This document shows positions 52,545 to 60,600 of a DNA stretch of 64,000 bases, piece by piece; position 1 is the stretch's first letter; each line of letters opens with the position of its first letter. The position numbers were made by a program, and so were the translations under genes. Under the pieces are notes generated by a model, which was given only the letters and a program-made list of their open reading frames with translations, was not told the DNA's origin and did not search any database. The DNA lies in the NCBI GenBank assembly GCA_965601975.1, contig OZ271856.1:1736001-1800000 (forward strand), read 5' to 3'. The DNA is from JANQIO01 sp965601975. Lineage in GTDB: Bacteria; Pseudomonadota; Gammaproteobacteria; Pseudomonadales; Halieaceae.

Positions 52545-54074
52545 ATGAGCACAACCCGGGCCGCCATCGCCTCTGAATCCCCTTACACCGTCGCCGCCGG
52601 CAAACAGATTGCCGAGGCGGGCGGGAATGCCGTGGATATCGCGGTGGCCTGCGCGCTGGCGGCCACGGTCTCTGAAACCATCATGTGTTCCCTGGGCGGC
52701 TCGGCGTTTATTGCGCTGAAGATTCCCGGGCAGAATCCGGAGCTGATCGACGGCGCTGACGCCATGCCCCACGCGCCGGACGGCGGGGAGGGTGCGGCCT
52801 GGAAACGGGCGCATATTCCCTACGGCGATGGCATCGAGGTCAACGTCGGCCATGCATCCATTGCGGTGCCCGGCATGCTGCGGGCTGTGGAGTTGGCCTG
52901 GCGGCGGCATGGGTCGCTGCCCTGGGCGGATATTGTCCAGCCCGCCATCGACCTGGCGCGCTCCGGTCTGGTAGCCAGCCACACCCTGGTGAAGTGGCTC
53001 GCCATGGCCGGCGAAGCGGTGTTTTACGACCAGCCCGAAAGCCGCGAGAGCTTCTTTCCCGACGGCACCCATCCGTTGGGCAGCGGGGACTTCTACACGC
53101 CGCCGCACCTGGCGGATTCCCTGGGCCTGATTGCCCGGGAAGGGGCCGACGCGCTCTATCGCGGCGACATCGGCCGCGCCCTGGAAAAAGAAGTCCAGGC
53201 CAATGACGGCTTCGTGACCATGGCAGACCTTGGCGCCTACGAGGCCCAGGTGCGCAACCCCATCCTGTTGCAGTCTCACGGTTTCAAGCTGGCCCTGAAC
53301 CCTCCGCCTGCCATTGGCGGCGCCATGGTGGGGTCCATGGTGCAGATGTATGACAGCCTGTGGCGGCCCGACATGAGTGAGGCCGAGCGCGCCCTGGCCA
53401 TCGCCCGGGTGCAGCAGGCCATGTTCTCCCTGCGTCACGAGGAAGCCAACGCCGACTGGGGCGAGGCGCGGGCCGGTGAAATCCTCGAGAAGGAATGGCT
53501 AACCCGCTACCTGCACAAGAGCTTCTCTCCCAACACCATGCACCTGAGTGTGGCCACCGGCGACGGCACGGTGGTGGCCATCACCATGAGCAATGGCTAC
53601 GGTTCTGGTATTTCCATTCCCGGCACCGGCATTCCCACCAACAACAGCCTCGGTGAGCCTGAGCTCAACCCGGCGGGCTTCTTCGCGATTCCCACCGGTG
53701 GCCGGCTGGTCTCGAACATGTCGCCGACCGTGGTCTGGAATGACGCGGGTAAGACCCTGGCCATGGGGTCACCCGGCGCCAGCCGCATTACCACCACGAT
53801 CTTCCAGGGCTGGCAGCGCTTCGCCTACGAGAATATGAGCTTCGAGGATATGGTGCGGGCGCCGCGCCTGCACGTAGAGTGGATCGATGAGGCTTTCACC
53901 CTGCAGTACGAGCCAGGCATCGATGTGGGCGCATCAGGGGAGGACTTCCGGCTGCGGCCTTTTGACGATATCGATATGTACTTCGGGGCGCTGCACGTCG
54001 CGGGCCGGGAAGAGGGTGGCGACCTGCACGCCCTCGCCGACAGCCGCCGCGACGGCGCCCAGGTGATTGTCTAG
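52545..54074 (+). CDS. gamma-glutamyltransferase-family protein, no signal peptide
   Basis: 509 residues from ATG 52545. The family N-terminus (AAIASESPYTVAAGKQIAEAGG), LGGSAFIAL and the processing site are recognisable: the Thr nucleophile is Thr331 in SPNTMHLSVATGDG (usual TTHLSV). Gly-Ser rich ITMSNGYGSGISIPGTGIPT and SPTVVWNDAGKTLAMGSPGA also match GGT. The absence of a signal peptide suggests a cytoplasmic relative such as a cephalosporin acylase-like or other Ntn hydrolase. It runs convergent to the NTF2-like pair. Confidence 0.85.
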   Translation: MSTTRAAIASESPYTVAAGKQIAEAGGNAVDIAVACALAATVSETIMCSLGGSAFIALKIPGQNPELIDGADAMPHAPDGGEGAAWKRAHIPYGDGIEVNVGHASIAVPGMLRAVELAWRRHGSLPWADIVQPAIDLARSGLVASHTLVKWLAMAGEAVFYDQPESRESFFPDGTHPLGSGDFYTPPHLADSLGLIAREGADALYRGDIGRALEKEVQANDGFVTMADLGAYEAQVRNPILLQSHGFKLALNPPPAIGGAMVGSMVQMYDSLWRPDMSEAERALAIARVQQAMFSLRHEEANADWGEARAGEILEKEWLTRYLHKSFSPNTMHLSVATGDGTVVAITMSNGYGSGISIPGTGIPTNNSLGEPELNPAGFFAIPTGGRLVSNMSPTVVWNDAGKTLAMGSPGASRITTTIFQGWQRFAYENMSFEDMVRAPRLHVEWIDEAFTLQYEPGIDVGASGEDFRLRPFDDIDMYFGALHVAGREEGGDLHALADSRRDGAQVIV

Positions 54075-54082
54075 CTCGACAA

Positions 54083-54481
54083 TCAGGTCAGCGGGTTTTC
54101 CCCGCTCATGTAGATATACACTTCCTGGAACTTGTCACCGCGGATGCGCCAGAAATTGGTGTTGTGCAGGGTGGTGACGCTGCCGTCCTCGGCAACAAGC
54201 TCGGCGATGAAGTTGGCGGTAATGCGGCCGTTCTTCTCGTCGATGGTGCAGGTGAAGTCCCGGTGGACGATGGTCTTCCAGGCGCCCATGAAGTCGATGA
54301 ACATGCGCTTGATCTCGTCCTTGCCGGCGTGGGTGGTGAACGCCGTCTGCACGGTGATCATGGCGTTGTCGTGGAAGCAGTCCAGCACCGCGTTCAGGTT
54401 CTTTGCATCGACGTTGCCGAAGTAATCGTGAATGGCGAGCTGCTCGAGTCCCGCGCGGTCCAGTGTGGATTGGTATTGCAT
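54083..54481 (-). CDS. NTF2/SnoaL-like protein
   Basis: 132 residues. HDYFGNVDAKNLNAVLDCFH, followed by the cone-shaped alpha+beta fold strands (VHRDFTCTIDEKNGRITANF) and YIYMSGENPLT, matches NTF2-like/SnoaL domains. Very close in layout to its neighbour 54499-54891 (ends in YMSGENxL). It is the third gene of an apparent operon with the racemase-like gene. Catalytic residues are not obvious. Confidence 0.78.
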   Translation of the reverse strand: MQYQSTLDRAGLEQLAIHDYFGNVDAKNLNAVLDCFHDNAMITVQTAFTTHAGKDEIKRMFIDFMGAWKTIVHRDFTCTIDEKNGRITANFIAELVAEDGSVTTLHNTNFWRIRGDKFQEVYIYMSGENPLT

Positions 54482-54498
54482 GGTGATTCTCCCGGGGA

Positions 54499-54891
54499 TT
54501 ACTTCAGCAGGTTCTCGCCGCTCATATATACGAAGACGCGGGTGAACTTGCCGTCCTTCAGGTAGAAGCGGTTGCAGTTTTCGTAGCGCAGTTCTTCACC
54601 GCCCTTCGGCGTGACTTCCACCGAGAACTGGGAACAGACCGCCTCGGACTCGGTGTCTGCCGTGTGCACGAAGTTGCCGTGCCAGATACGCTCGTGGGCA
54701 TCGAACAGCCCCTCGAACATGGTGCGGATGCCCGCGTCACGGCCCTCGTGCACGGTCATGGAGGTGACCTCGGTCAGTGTCGCGTCTTCGTGGAAGCAGT
54801 CGAGGACCATGTCCATGTCGTAGTTGTCGACGCCGTGAAAGTAGCGCTTGGTCACGATGTCCGGGTAGTACTCGTAGGGGAGGTCAGCCAT
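54499..54891 (-). CDS. NTF2/SnoaL-like protein, paralogue of the 54083 gene
   Basis: 130 residues. KRYFHGVDNYDMDMVLDCFH and VYMSGENLLK mirror the neighbour, so the pair arose by duplication. The charged central part (FVHTADTESEAVCSQFSVEV) differs. Enzymes of this fold are often dehydratases or isomerases; a heterodimer of the two is possible. Starts 9 bases after the racemase-like gene ends, so it belongs to one operon. Confidence 0.78.
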   Translation of the reverse strand: MADLPYEYYPDIVTKRYFHGVDNYDMDMVLDCFHEDATLTEVTSMTVHEGRDAGIRTMFEGLFDAHERIWHGNFVHTADTESEAVCSQFSVEVTPKGGEELRYENCNRFYLKDGKFTRVFVYMSGENLLK

Positions 54892-54900
54892 GCGGTCTCC

Positions 54901-55647
54901 TTAGCTGTTGCGATTGAGGATGCCGTCGTCGTTGGGCATCTCCGGGGCGGGGAAGGCGGTCTTGCTGTGGGTCAGGCCCAGCTCCAGGAACACCTCGCAG
55001 AATTTGTAGCAGATCAGGCCCGGGTTGATCACCGGTACCGGCAGCACCGATTCCAGGTGGGCGTGGGACTGGTGCATGGTGGTGGAGCCCAGCACGATGA
55101 CGTCGGCGCCGTCTTTCTCGATGGCGGCGAGGCTCTCCTGCTCCAGCTTCTTGAAGATGACCTCTTCCTTGCCCTCCAGCAGTTCCTCGAGGTCGGGCCG
55201 GGTCTTGATGGAGCGCAGCGAGGCACAGCGCGGCTCCAGCTTGTACTCGGTGAGGATCTTCGAGTACAGGTGAAACCACTCGTCCCACATGGTGATGATC
55301 GAGAACTTGTGGCCCAGCATGCAGGCCGCGTGCAGGGCCGCCTGGCCGGGGCCGAATACCGGGATGCCGAGTTTGCTGCGCAGGGCGTAGAGGCCGGAAT
55401 CGCTGACCGTGTCGATACAGACCGCGTCATAACCTTCTTCCTCAGCCTTGAGGCCCGCCTCGAATACGCTCATGTCCATGAGCATGGTGTCGTAGTAGCT
55501 GTCGCCGAGGGCCGCGCCCCAGCTGACGGCGACGAACTCCACGTCAAAACCGTCTCGAATGCGCTCGGCGGGTAATTGCGAAGCGCGGTTGGCGACACCG
55601 GCCTCGTCCATGGGAATGGGAACGATGATCTTGACCCGTTTGTTCAT
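54901..55647 (-). CDS. Asp/Glu/hydantoin racemase-like protein, one catalytic Cys replaced
   Basis: 248 residues from the ATG at 55645-55647; longer open frames are rejected because they cover the divergent promoter. MNKRVKIIVPIPM, GYDAVCIDTVSDSG (Cys77) and GADVIVLGSTTMHQ are the family blocks. The second catalytic Cys, normally in the LGC motif, is Ser188 here (LGST). Such changes occur in decarboxylases and isomerases of this fold, so racemase activity is doubtful. It heads an operon with two NTF2-like genes. Confidence 0.78.
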   Translation of the reverse strand: MNKRVKIIVPIPMDEAGVANRASQLPAERIRDGFDVEFVAVSWGAALGDSYYDTMLMDMSVFEAGLKAEEEGYDAVCIDTVSDSGLYALRSKLGIPVFGPGQAALHAACMLGHKFSIITMWDEWFHLYSKILTEYKLEPRCASLRSIKTRPDLEELLEGKEEVIFKKLEQESLAAIEKDGADVIVLGSTTMHQSHAHLESVLPVPVINPGLICYKFCEVFLELGLTHSKTAFPAPEMPNDDGILNRNS

Positions 55648-55729
55648 TATCGGTATCTCGGGAGATTGTTCAGGTTGTGTACGACCTGATTGAAGATAGC
55701 AGATCAATGCCAGCAGGCAGGAGAACAGC

Positions 55730-56503
55730 ATGAGCAAGGTTCTGGTAGACACCGCCGACCGCGTCACCACGGTGACCATCAACCGGCCCGAGGTTCGCAA
55801 CGCGGTGGACGGCGAGACCGCCGGGCTGCTGGCGGAAGCGTTCAGGGCGTTCGACGCCGACCCGGACGCCGATGTGGCAATTCTCACCGGCGCCGGCGGC
55901 TACTTCTGCGCCGGAGCTGATCTCAAGGCGGTGTCGTCCGGGGAGGGTGCCAATCGCATGTCACCGGAGGGCGACGGTCCCATGGGGCCGAGCCGTATGC
56001 TGCTGTCGAAGCCGGTGATTGGCGCGGTGTCAGGTCCTGCCGTGGCCGGCGGACTGGAACTGGCCCTGTGGTGCGACCTGCGGGTGGCAGAAGCCTCGGC
56101 CGTGTTCGGCGTTTACTGCCGCCGTTGGGGGGTGCCGCTGATCGACGGCGGTACCATTCGGCTACCGCGACTGATCGGGCATTCCCGGGCCCTGGACATG
56201 ATCCTGACCGGGCGACCGGTGTCCGGTGAAGAAGCGCTGGAATTCGGCCTGGCCAACCGCCTGGTGGCCGACGGTGAGGCGCTTTCGGCGGCACAGCTGC
56301 TGGCAAAGGAAATCTCTGCGTTTCCGCAGCTGTGTATGCGTAACGACCGTCTCAGCAGCTATCAACAGTGGGGCATGGACCTGCCGGGAGCACTGTCCAA
56401 TGAGTTTGCTCACGGCCTGGAGGTCGTGAATTCCGGTGAGACCGTGGAAGGGGCGACCCGCTTCGCCGGCGGCGCCGGCCGGCACGGTAGTTTCGAGAGC
56501 TAG
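55730..56503 (+). CDS. enoyl-CoA hydratase/isomerase (crotonase) family protein
   Basis: 257 residues. VTTVTINRPEVRNAVDGETA, the oxyanion loop GGYFCAGADLKAVSS and KPVIGAVSGPAVAGGLELAL are standard crotonase blocks, with WCDLRVAEASAVFG after them. The catalytic Glu positions (usually Glu in ...GGGLELAL..., and later ...WGVPLIDGGTIRLPR) appear partly altered: the second reads Asp rather than Glu. It hydrates or isomerises acyl-CoAs; substrate unknown. Divergent from the racemase-like operon. Confidence 0.85.
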   Translation: MSKVLVDTADRVTTVTINRPEVRNAVDGETAGLLAEAFRAFDADPDADVAILTGAGGYFCAGADLKAVSSGEGANRMSPEGDGPMGPSRMLLSKPVIGAVSGPAVAGGLELALWCDLRVAEASAVFGVYCRRWGVPLIDGGTIRLPRLIGHSRALDMILTGRPVSGEEALEFGLANRLVADGEALSAAQLLAKEISAFPQLCMRNDRLSSYQQWGMDLPGALSNEFAHGLEVVNSGETVEGATRFAGGAGRHGSFES

Positions 56504-56564
56504 GAGAGTGGGCTGGCGCCTCGATTTTTACTGAGGCTATGGCCCCGAGCGGTTCTATAAACAG

Positions 56565-57035
56565 CTAAAAGTCTTGCTTCGCCTTCGGGGAGTGGTTGCC
56601 GATCCGCACCCGGCCCTTCAGGTGTGACAGCAGTTCCAGCGTGTCATCCCGGTTGAGAAACTCACCCAGGGAAATCTCCTCGCCCTTGCTGTACAGGGTG
56701 ATGGCCGGGCCGTCCCAGGGATGGCTTTCGGGCACAATGGAGAGCTTCGCCTCGTCCTTGGCGATCTCCCACTCCTTCTTGGGGTAGTAGTGGCCCTTCT
56801 GGATGCGAACCACGTCCTGCTCGAGGGTGATCACGTGGCGATAGCGAAGCTTCCAGCAGACATAGTAGAGCGCGGAGCCCAGCGCCATCATTTCCAGCCC
56901 CGCGAAGGGCAGGATGGGCCAGGCACCCAGCAGGGTGAAGCCAATGGCAATCGCGCCCGATACACAGCACATCAGGATCAGCACGATTTTGTTGGTCTCC
57001 CAGGTGGCGGACCGGTTCGGCTCTGCGACGATCAT
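56565..57035 (-). CDS. DUF2244 domain membrane protein
   Basis: 156 residues from the ATG at 57033-57035; a TTG at 57068 would add 11 residues. Two membrane helices (IVLILMCCVSGAIAIGFTLL, LPFAGLEMMALGSALYYVCW) near the N-terminus are followed by a beta domain (HVITLEQDVVRIQKGHYYPK), as in DUF2244 proteins of Proteobacteria. Function unknown; in many genomes it neighbours cytochrome oxidase genes, not seen here. Confidence 0.78.
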   Translation of the reverse strand: MIVAEPNRSATWETNKIVLILMCCVSGAIAIGFTLLGAWPILPFAGLEMMALGSALYYVCWKLRYRHVITLEQDVVRIQKGHYYPKKEWEIAKDEAKLSIVPESHPWDGPAITLYSKGEEISLGEFLNRDDTLELLSHLKGRVRIGNHSPKAKQDF

Positions 57036-57139
57036 GTCGCCTTCGCCGTTTTCTTGTTTGTAAACCAAGGCCTTGTTACCTCGTTACTGCTCCTCCATTC
57101 TAGGAAGGTGTACGCAGCCAGACAACCAGGGGATTGACC

Positions 57140-57958
57140 GTGTCTCATCCAACCCTGATCGACGCCGATGAACTGAAGGCGCAGATTGGCACCGTGGCGG
57201 TGTTCGATTGCCGTTTCGAGCTGGGCAACGCCGGGGCCGGTGCCCGCGCCTATGCCGAGGGCCATATCCCCACGGCCCACTACCTGCACCTGGAACGGGA
57301 CCTGTCGGGCCCGGTGGGGGAAGCCGGCGGCCGCCACCCGCTGCCCGACCCCCAGCAATTCAGCCGGCGCATGGCCGAGTTGGGCGTCGATCGCAGCACG
57401 CCGGTGGTGGCCTACGACAATCATCGCTTCGGCTTTGCAGCCCGCCTGTGGTGGATGCTGCGGGCCCTGAATTATTCGGATGTTCGCCTGCTGGACGGCG
57501 GCCTGTCGGCCTGGCGGGCCGCGGGCGGTGCACTGGATACCGGTGTTCCGGTGGCGAGGCCGGTGGAGGCGCCGGTGGTGGGGGATTACGCCGGCAAACT
57601 CGACTATGAGGCTGTCGAATCCGCGCGCCACGCCGGTGCGTTGCTGGTGGATTCCCGGGACCCACTGCGCTACCAGGGGGTGGAGGAGCCAATCGACCCG
57701 GTGGCGGGCCATATTCCCGGTGCCCTGAACCTGCCCTGGCAGGGGGTGACCGGGGACGGGGGCATGGCCCTGTCAGCCGAAGAACTGACCAGTCACTATG
57801 CGGGTCTGGGGGAAGATCGCGACCTGGTGGTGTACTGCGGTTCCGGTGTCACCGCCTGCGTGAACCTGCTGGGTTTGCACCTGGCAGGACGCGACGGCGC
57901 CCGGCTTTACCCGGGCAGCTGGAGTGATTGGTGTAAGAGAAAGCCGCCTGTCAGCTAG
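57140..57958 (+). CDS. thiosulfate/3-mercaptopyruvate sulfurtransferase (two rhodanese domains)
   Basis: 272 residues from the GTG at 57140 (AGGGG upstream), preferred over a TTG at 57134. Two rhodanese domains are present: the first (AVFDCRFELG, ARAYAEGHIPTAHYLHLERD) is inactive, the second (LLVDSRDPLRYQGV, AGHIPGALNLPWQG) has the catalytic Cys in VVYCGSGVTACV. The CGSGVTA loop is the MST/rhodanese type. It transfers sulfur to thiols or cyanide. Its stop codon lies in a hairpin common to the convergent DksA-like gene. Confidence 0.88.
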   Translation: MSHPTLIDADELKAQIGTVAVFDCRFELGNAGAGARAYAEGHIPTAHYLHLERDLSGPVGEAGGRHPLPDPQQFSRRMAELGVDRSTPVVAYDNHRFGFAARLWWMLRALNYSDVRLLDGGLSAWRAAGGALDTGVPVARPVEAPVVGDYAGKLDYEAVESARHAGALLVDSRDPLRYQGVEEPIDPVAGHIPGALNLPWQGVTGDGGMALSAEELTSHYAGLGEDRDLVVYCGSGVTACVNLLGLHLAGRDGARLYPGSWSDWCKRKPPVS

Positions 57959-57967
57959 TCAGGCGGC
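57943..57967. terminator. bidirectional hairpin between convergent genes
   Basis: GCCGCCTG (57943-57950) and CAGGCGGC (57960-57967) pair perfectly around 9 bases. The sulfurtransferase stop (TAG 57956-57958) and the DksA-like stop (57959-57961 on the minus strand) are back to back inside it. No T-run, but the symmetric arrangement suits both directions. Confidence 0.55.
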
Positions 57968-58285
57968 GTCAGCGCATTTCACGCAGTGAGTGGCCTCGGG
58001 GATGGCGTCCAGACGTCCCTCAGCGATGTCTTCGCCGCAGCCCATGCAAGTCCCGTAGCTGTCATCTTCCAGCCGTTGCAGGGCATCCTTGATGTGGGCG
58101 ATGGTGACCTGGGTTTCCTTGCCAATTTCCTCGAGGACGTCGTCGTTTTCACGTTCGGTGGCCTGCTCGGCGAAATCGCTGGACAGGGTCTTGGTGATGT
58201 CCTTGGTCACGCCGGCCAGCCGTACTTCCAGGTCGGCGAGTTTCTGCTGCAGCGCGGCGGTGCGCTTTTCCTTGTTGATGCTCAT
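57959..58285 (-). CDS. DksA/TraR C4-type zinc-finger protein
   Basis: 108 residues. The N-terminal half is a coiled coil (KRTAALQQKLADLEVRLAGV, ERENDDVLEEIGKETQVTIA) and the C-terminus has the four-Cys zinc finger CMGCGEDIAEGRL ... CVKC. That is the TraR/DksA layout, shorter than DksA (151 residues). It probably binds the RNA polymerase secondary channel. The DxxDxA tip motif of DksA is not evident, so its effect may differ. Confidence 0.85.
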   Translation of the reverse strand: MSINKEKRTAALQQKLADLEVRLAGVTKDITKTLSSDFAEQATERENDDVLEEIGKETQVTIAHIKDALQRLEDDSYGTCMGCGEDIAEGRLDAIPEATHCVKCADAA

Positions 58286-58351
58286 TCCTCTATCTCACGA
58301 CGGTTCACGCTTATAGTGTAGCGCCAACGGGCATTACCCACATGATCTGGA

Positions 58352-59008
58352 TCAGAATTCGGGAGGGCTTTCCTGCTCGATCCACGCGCCCGTTGCCGGG
58401 TGCTCGAACCCCAGCCGGCTGGCGTGCAGCAGCAGGCGCGGGGACATGGCCAGCGCTTCCTCATGCGCGTAGAGGTCACAGCCAAGAATCGGGTGGCCGG
58501 ATTCCGCCAGGTGGATGCGAAGTTGATGAGAGCGTCCGGTGGTGGGCTCCAGCAGCAGCCGGGTGCGGTCCGCGTGCCGCTCCAGCACCCGGTAGCGGGT
58601 CAGGGCGTGTTTGCCGCGCTCACGGCAGATTTTTTGCAGTGGCCTGTTGGGCCAGTCGGTGGCGATGGGCAGGTCGATCTCGCCTCTGTCCTGCGCGACC
58701 TGGCCGTACACGACCGCGTGATAGGCCTTGGCGACTTTCCGCTCCTGGAACTGGCGGCTGATATGGCTGTGCACCTCACGGGTCAGCGGGATGACCATGA
58801 GACCGGAGGTATCCAGGTCGAGCCGGTGCACGATAGAGGCGCTGGGGTAGTCCTCGCGAATACGCGAGATCACGCAGTCCCGATTGGCAGGGTTGCGGCC
58901 GGGCACCGACAGCAACAGGTGTGGCTTGTGCACGAACAGCAGGTGTTCGTCCGCGTACAGGATGTCAACGGGCCGGTCGCAGGGCGGTACGATATAGACC
59001 TCTTGCAT
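58352..59008 (-). CDS. rluA: RluA-family rRNA/tRNA pseudouridine synthase
   Basis: 218 residues from the ATG at 59006-59008, close to E. coli RluA at 219. The catalytic Asp is in SIVHRLDLDTSGLMVIPLTR; ISRQFQERKVAKAYHAVVYG and TGRSHQLRIHLAESGHPILG are the other signatures. It isomerises uridines in 23S rRNA and tRNA. There is no ribosome binding site: sequence directly upstream is a copy of the TTGGGGTCAGAGTAA repeat, which seems to have replaced the leader. Confidence 0.9.
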   Translation of the reverse strand: MQEVYIVPPCDRPVDILYADEHLLFVHKPHLLLSVPGRNPANRDCVISRIREDYPSASIVHRLDLDTSGLMVIPLTREVHSHISRQFQERKVAKAYHAVVYGQVAQDRGEIDLPIATDWPNRPLQKICRERGKHALTRYRVLERHADRTRLLLEPTTGRSHQLRIHLAESGHPILGCDLYAHEEALAMSPRLLLHASRLGFEHPATGAWIEQESPPEF

Positions 59009-59009
59009 A

Positions 59010-59057
59010 TTGGGGTCAGAGTAAGATTTTTTTATTGGGGTCAGAGTAAGATTTTTG
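59010..59057. repeat. two direct GGGGTCAGAGTAA repeat copies
   Basis: TTGGGGTCAGAGTAAGATTTTT appears at about 59011 and again at about 59035, head to tail. They lie between rluA and the methyltransferase gene, which starts within the second copy. The same unit recurs at 59708 and 60463-60593. Confidence 0.8.
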
Positions 59058-59723
59058 GACGCTAAACAACAGCGCGGGCACCCGGAGCTCAGTCCAATTC
59101 TGGCCCGGTACATTCCCGGCGCCTGGGCCGAGCTGCAGGTGCTGCCGGAGGTTCCGGAAATCCGCCTGTGGCTGCTGAACGCGGATTTCCCCCAGCACGA
59201 GCTGACCGCGGAGCAGTTCCAGGCCGTGCTGAACTATCCCGCGTACTGGGCCTTCTGCTGGGCCAGCGGCCAGGTGCTGGCGCGCTTCCTGCTCGACCAT
59301 CCCGAACACGTCGCCGGCAAGCGGGTGCTGGATTTCGGTTCGGGCTCGGGGGTGGCCGGCATCGCCGCGGCGCTGGCCGGCGCCGAGGTGGTGGCCTGCG
59401 ACATCGACCCGGATGCGCTGCTGGCCACGACCATCAATGCCGAGGCCAACGGCGTGATCATCGAGCGGTGCGATTCCTTCGAGGCCTGCGAAGGCGAGTT
59501 CGACCTGGTCCTGGCCGCCGATGTGCTATACGACCGCGAAAATCTGCCCTGGCTGGCGCGGTTCCTGGACCGCGCGCCGAAGGTGCTGGTGGCGGATTCC
59601 CGCATCCGCGATTTCGCCGAACCCGGCTACGAGAAGCTGGGGGAGTGGCCCAGCAACACCCTGCCGGACCTGGACGAATCCCCCGAATTCCGCCGCGTAT
59701 CGGTCTATTTGGGGTCAGAGTAA
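59055..59723 (+). CDS. class I SAM-dependent methyltransferase, bounded by repeats
   Basis: 222 residues. The SAM motif KRVLDFGSGSGVAGIAAALA is followed by EVVACDIDPDALLATTINAE and FDLVLAADVLYDRENLPW, as in the nicotinamide N-methyltransferase-like/ETFB-lysine methyltransferase family. There is no ATG anywhere near the start; TTG at 59055 lies in the tail of a GGGGTCAGAGTAA repeat, and the last codons VYLGSE plus TAA are themselves a repeat copy (59708-59723). So both ends of the gene appear to be repeat-derived. A ribosome binding site is not seen. Confidence 0.78.
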   Translation: MDAKQQRGHPELSPILARYIPGAWAELQVLPEVPEIRLWLLNADFPQHELTAEQFQAVLNYPAYWAFCWASGQVLARFLLDHPEHVAGKRVLDFGSGSGVAGIAAALAGAEVVACDIDPDALLATTINAEANGVIIERCDSFEACEGEFDLVLAADVLYDRENLPWLARFLDRAPKVLVADSRIRDFAEPGYEKLGEWPSNTLPDLDESPEFRRVSVYLGSE

Positions 59724-59752
59724 AGTTTCTGAAATCTGACTCTGACCCCAAA
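59708..59752. repeat. inverted GGGGTCAGAGT hairpin repeat
   Basis: TTTGGGGTCAGAGT (59708-59721) and ACTCTGACCCCAAA (59739-59752) form a 14-base hairpin. The left arm carries the stop codon of the methyltransferase gene. Confidence 0.82.
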
Positions 59753-59836
59753 TTCCAATTTCTCAATTTCCTGTTTGGGATCAAAATTGATGTGATGCCC
59801 GGCTAGTGTCCCTGGCGTGGGGATGCTAATCTTGTT

Positions 59837-59856
59837 GGTAGTACTTTGGTAATACC
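59837..59856. promoter_or_regulatory. probable RHH operator of the antitoxin/MazF pair
   Basis: GGTAGTAC (59837-59844) and GGTAATAC (59848-59855) repeat with an 11-base period, and GGTAATACC is itself palindromic. It ends 10 bases before the antitoxin ATG at 59867, a usual autoregulation site. Confidence 0.5.
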
Positions 59857-59866
59857 GATTTAAGTA

Positions 59867-60100
59867 ATGAAGACTATCACCCTGAAAGCCGATGAGTACT
59901 TCGACGCAGAGCTGACCGAGCTGGCAGAGAGGCTACACACGTCCAAAAGCCAGGTCATTCGCGACGCCGTGGAGAACTACCGCAAACACCTGGAACGGGA
60001 AGCACTGGCACGGCAGGTTCGCGACGCGTCCCTGAAAGTCCGCTACCAGGCAGAAACACTCGAGCAGGACCTGGGCGCAGCCACCGGCGATGGGCTTTAA
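59867..60100 (+). CDS. ribbon-helix-helix (CopG-type) antitoxin
   Basis: 77 residues. MKTITLKADEYFDAELTELA is the RHH strand and first helix, SKSQVIRDAVENYRKHLERE the second. The C-terminal LKVRYQAETLEQDLGAATGD is the part that would bind the toxin. It overlaps the MazF/PemK gene by 11 bases. Ribosome binding site weak. Confidence 0.82.
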   Translation: MKTITLKADEYFDAELTELAERLHTSKSQVIRDAVENYRKHLEREALARQVRDASLKVRYQAETLEQDLGAATGDGL

Positions 60101-60434
60101 ACGCGGCGAGATTCGCCTCGCGAACTTCAACCCTTCCAAAGGCACCGAAGCAGGCAAGATTCGCCCCTGCCTTGTCATACAAGCTGACCTGCTCAATGAG
60201 GTTGATCACCCCAGCACTACAGTGATTCCGCTGACGAGCCAGGTCACGCAAGACGCTGCGCCGTTACGCATGACGGTAAAGGCGCGCGGCAAATTGCAGG
60301 AGGACTCTGACCTGATGATCGACCAGCTGCGAACCATCGACAACCGCCGCCTGACCGGGGATGTGCTCGCGAAGTTATCCTCTCGCGAACTGCTGCAGGT
60401 GTCTGAATACCTGAAGCTGCTGTTGGATATCTAG
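60090..60434 (+). CDS. mazF: MazF/PemK-family endoribonuclease toxin
   Basis: 114 residues. FKRGEIRLANFNPSKGTEAG is the family start (RGEIxxxxxxPxxGxE), then KIRPCLVIQADLLN, TTVIPLTSQV, DSDLMIDQLRTIDNRRLTGD and LLQVSEYLKLLLDI at the end. MazF toxins cut RNA at specific short sites. The pair is set between two clusters of the GGGGTCAGAGTAA repeat. Confidence 0.9.
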   Translation: MGFKRGEIRLANFNPSKGTEAGKIRPCLVIQADLLNEVDHPSTTVIPLTSQVTQDAAPLRMTVKARGKLQEDSDLMIDQLRTIDNRRLTGDVLAKLSSRELLQVSEYLKLLLDI

Positions 60435-60600
60435 GGGATCGAACGATCCTGTATTTGAGTATTTGGGGTCAGAGTAAAAGTTCCTAAATCTGACTCTGAC
60501 CCCAATTTCCAATTTCCCAAATCTGACTCTGACCCCAATTTCCTAAGTATTTGGGGTCAGAGTAAAATTTCTTAAATCTGACTCTGACCCCAATTTCCGC
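60435..60600. repeat. cluster of GGGGTCAGAGT hairpin repeats
   Basis: One hairpin has arms at 60463-60475 and 60493-60505, a lone reverse copy is at 60526-60540, and a second hairpin has arms at 60551-60563 and 60581-60593. The unit is TTGGGGTCAGAGT, about 17 bases of loop, then ACTCTGACCCCAA. This is like the REP-type repeats of gammaproteobacteria that move with RAYT transposases; no transposase is seen here. Confidence 0.82.

Noticed and set aside
54664..55575. 303-residue + strand open frame opposite the racemase-like gene
   Set aside because: Antisense frame of a gene with conserved motifs; composition is Val/His/Gly biased with no motif.
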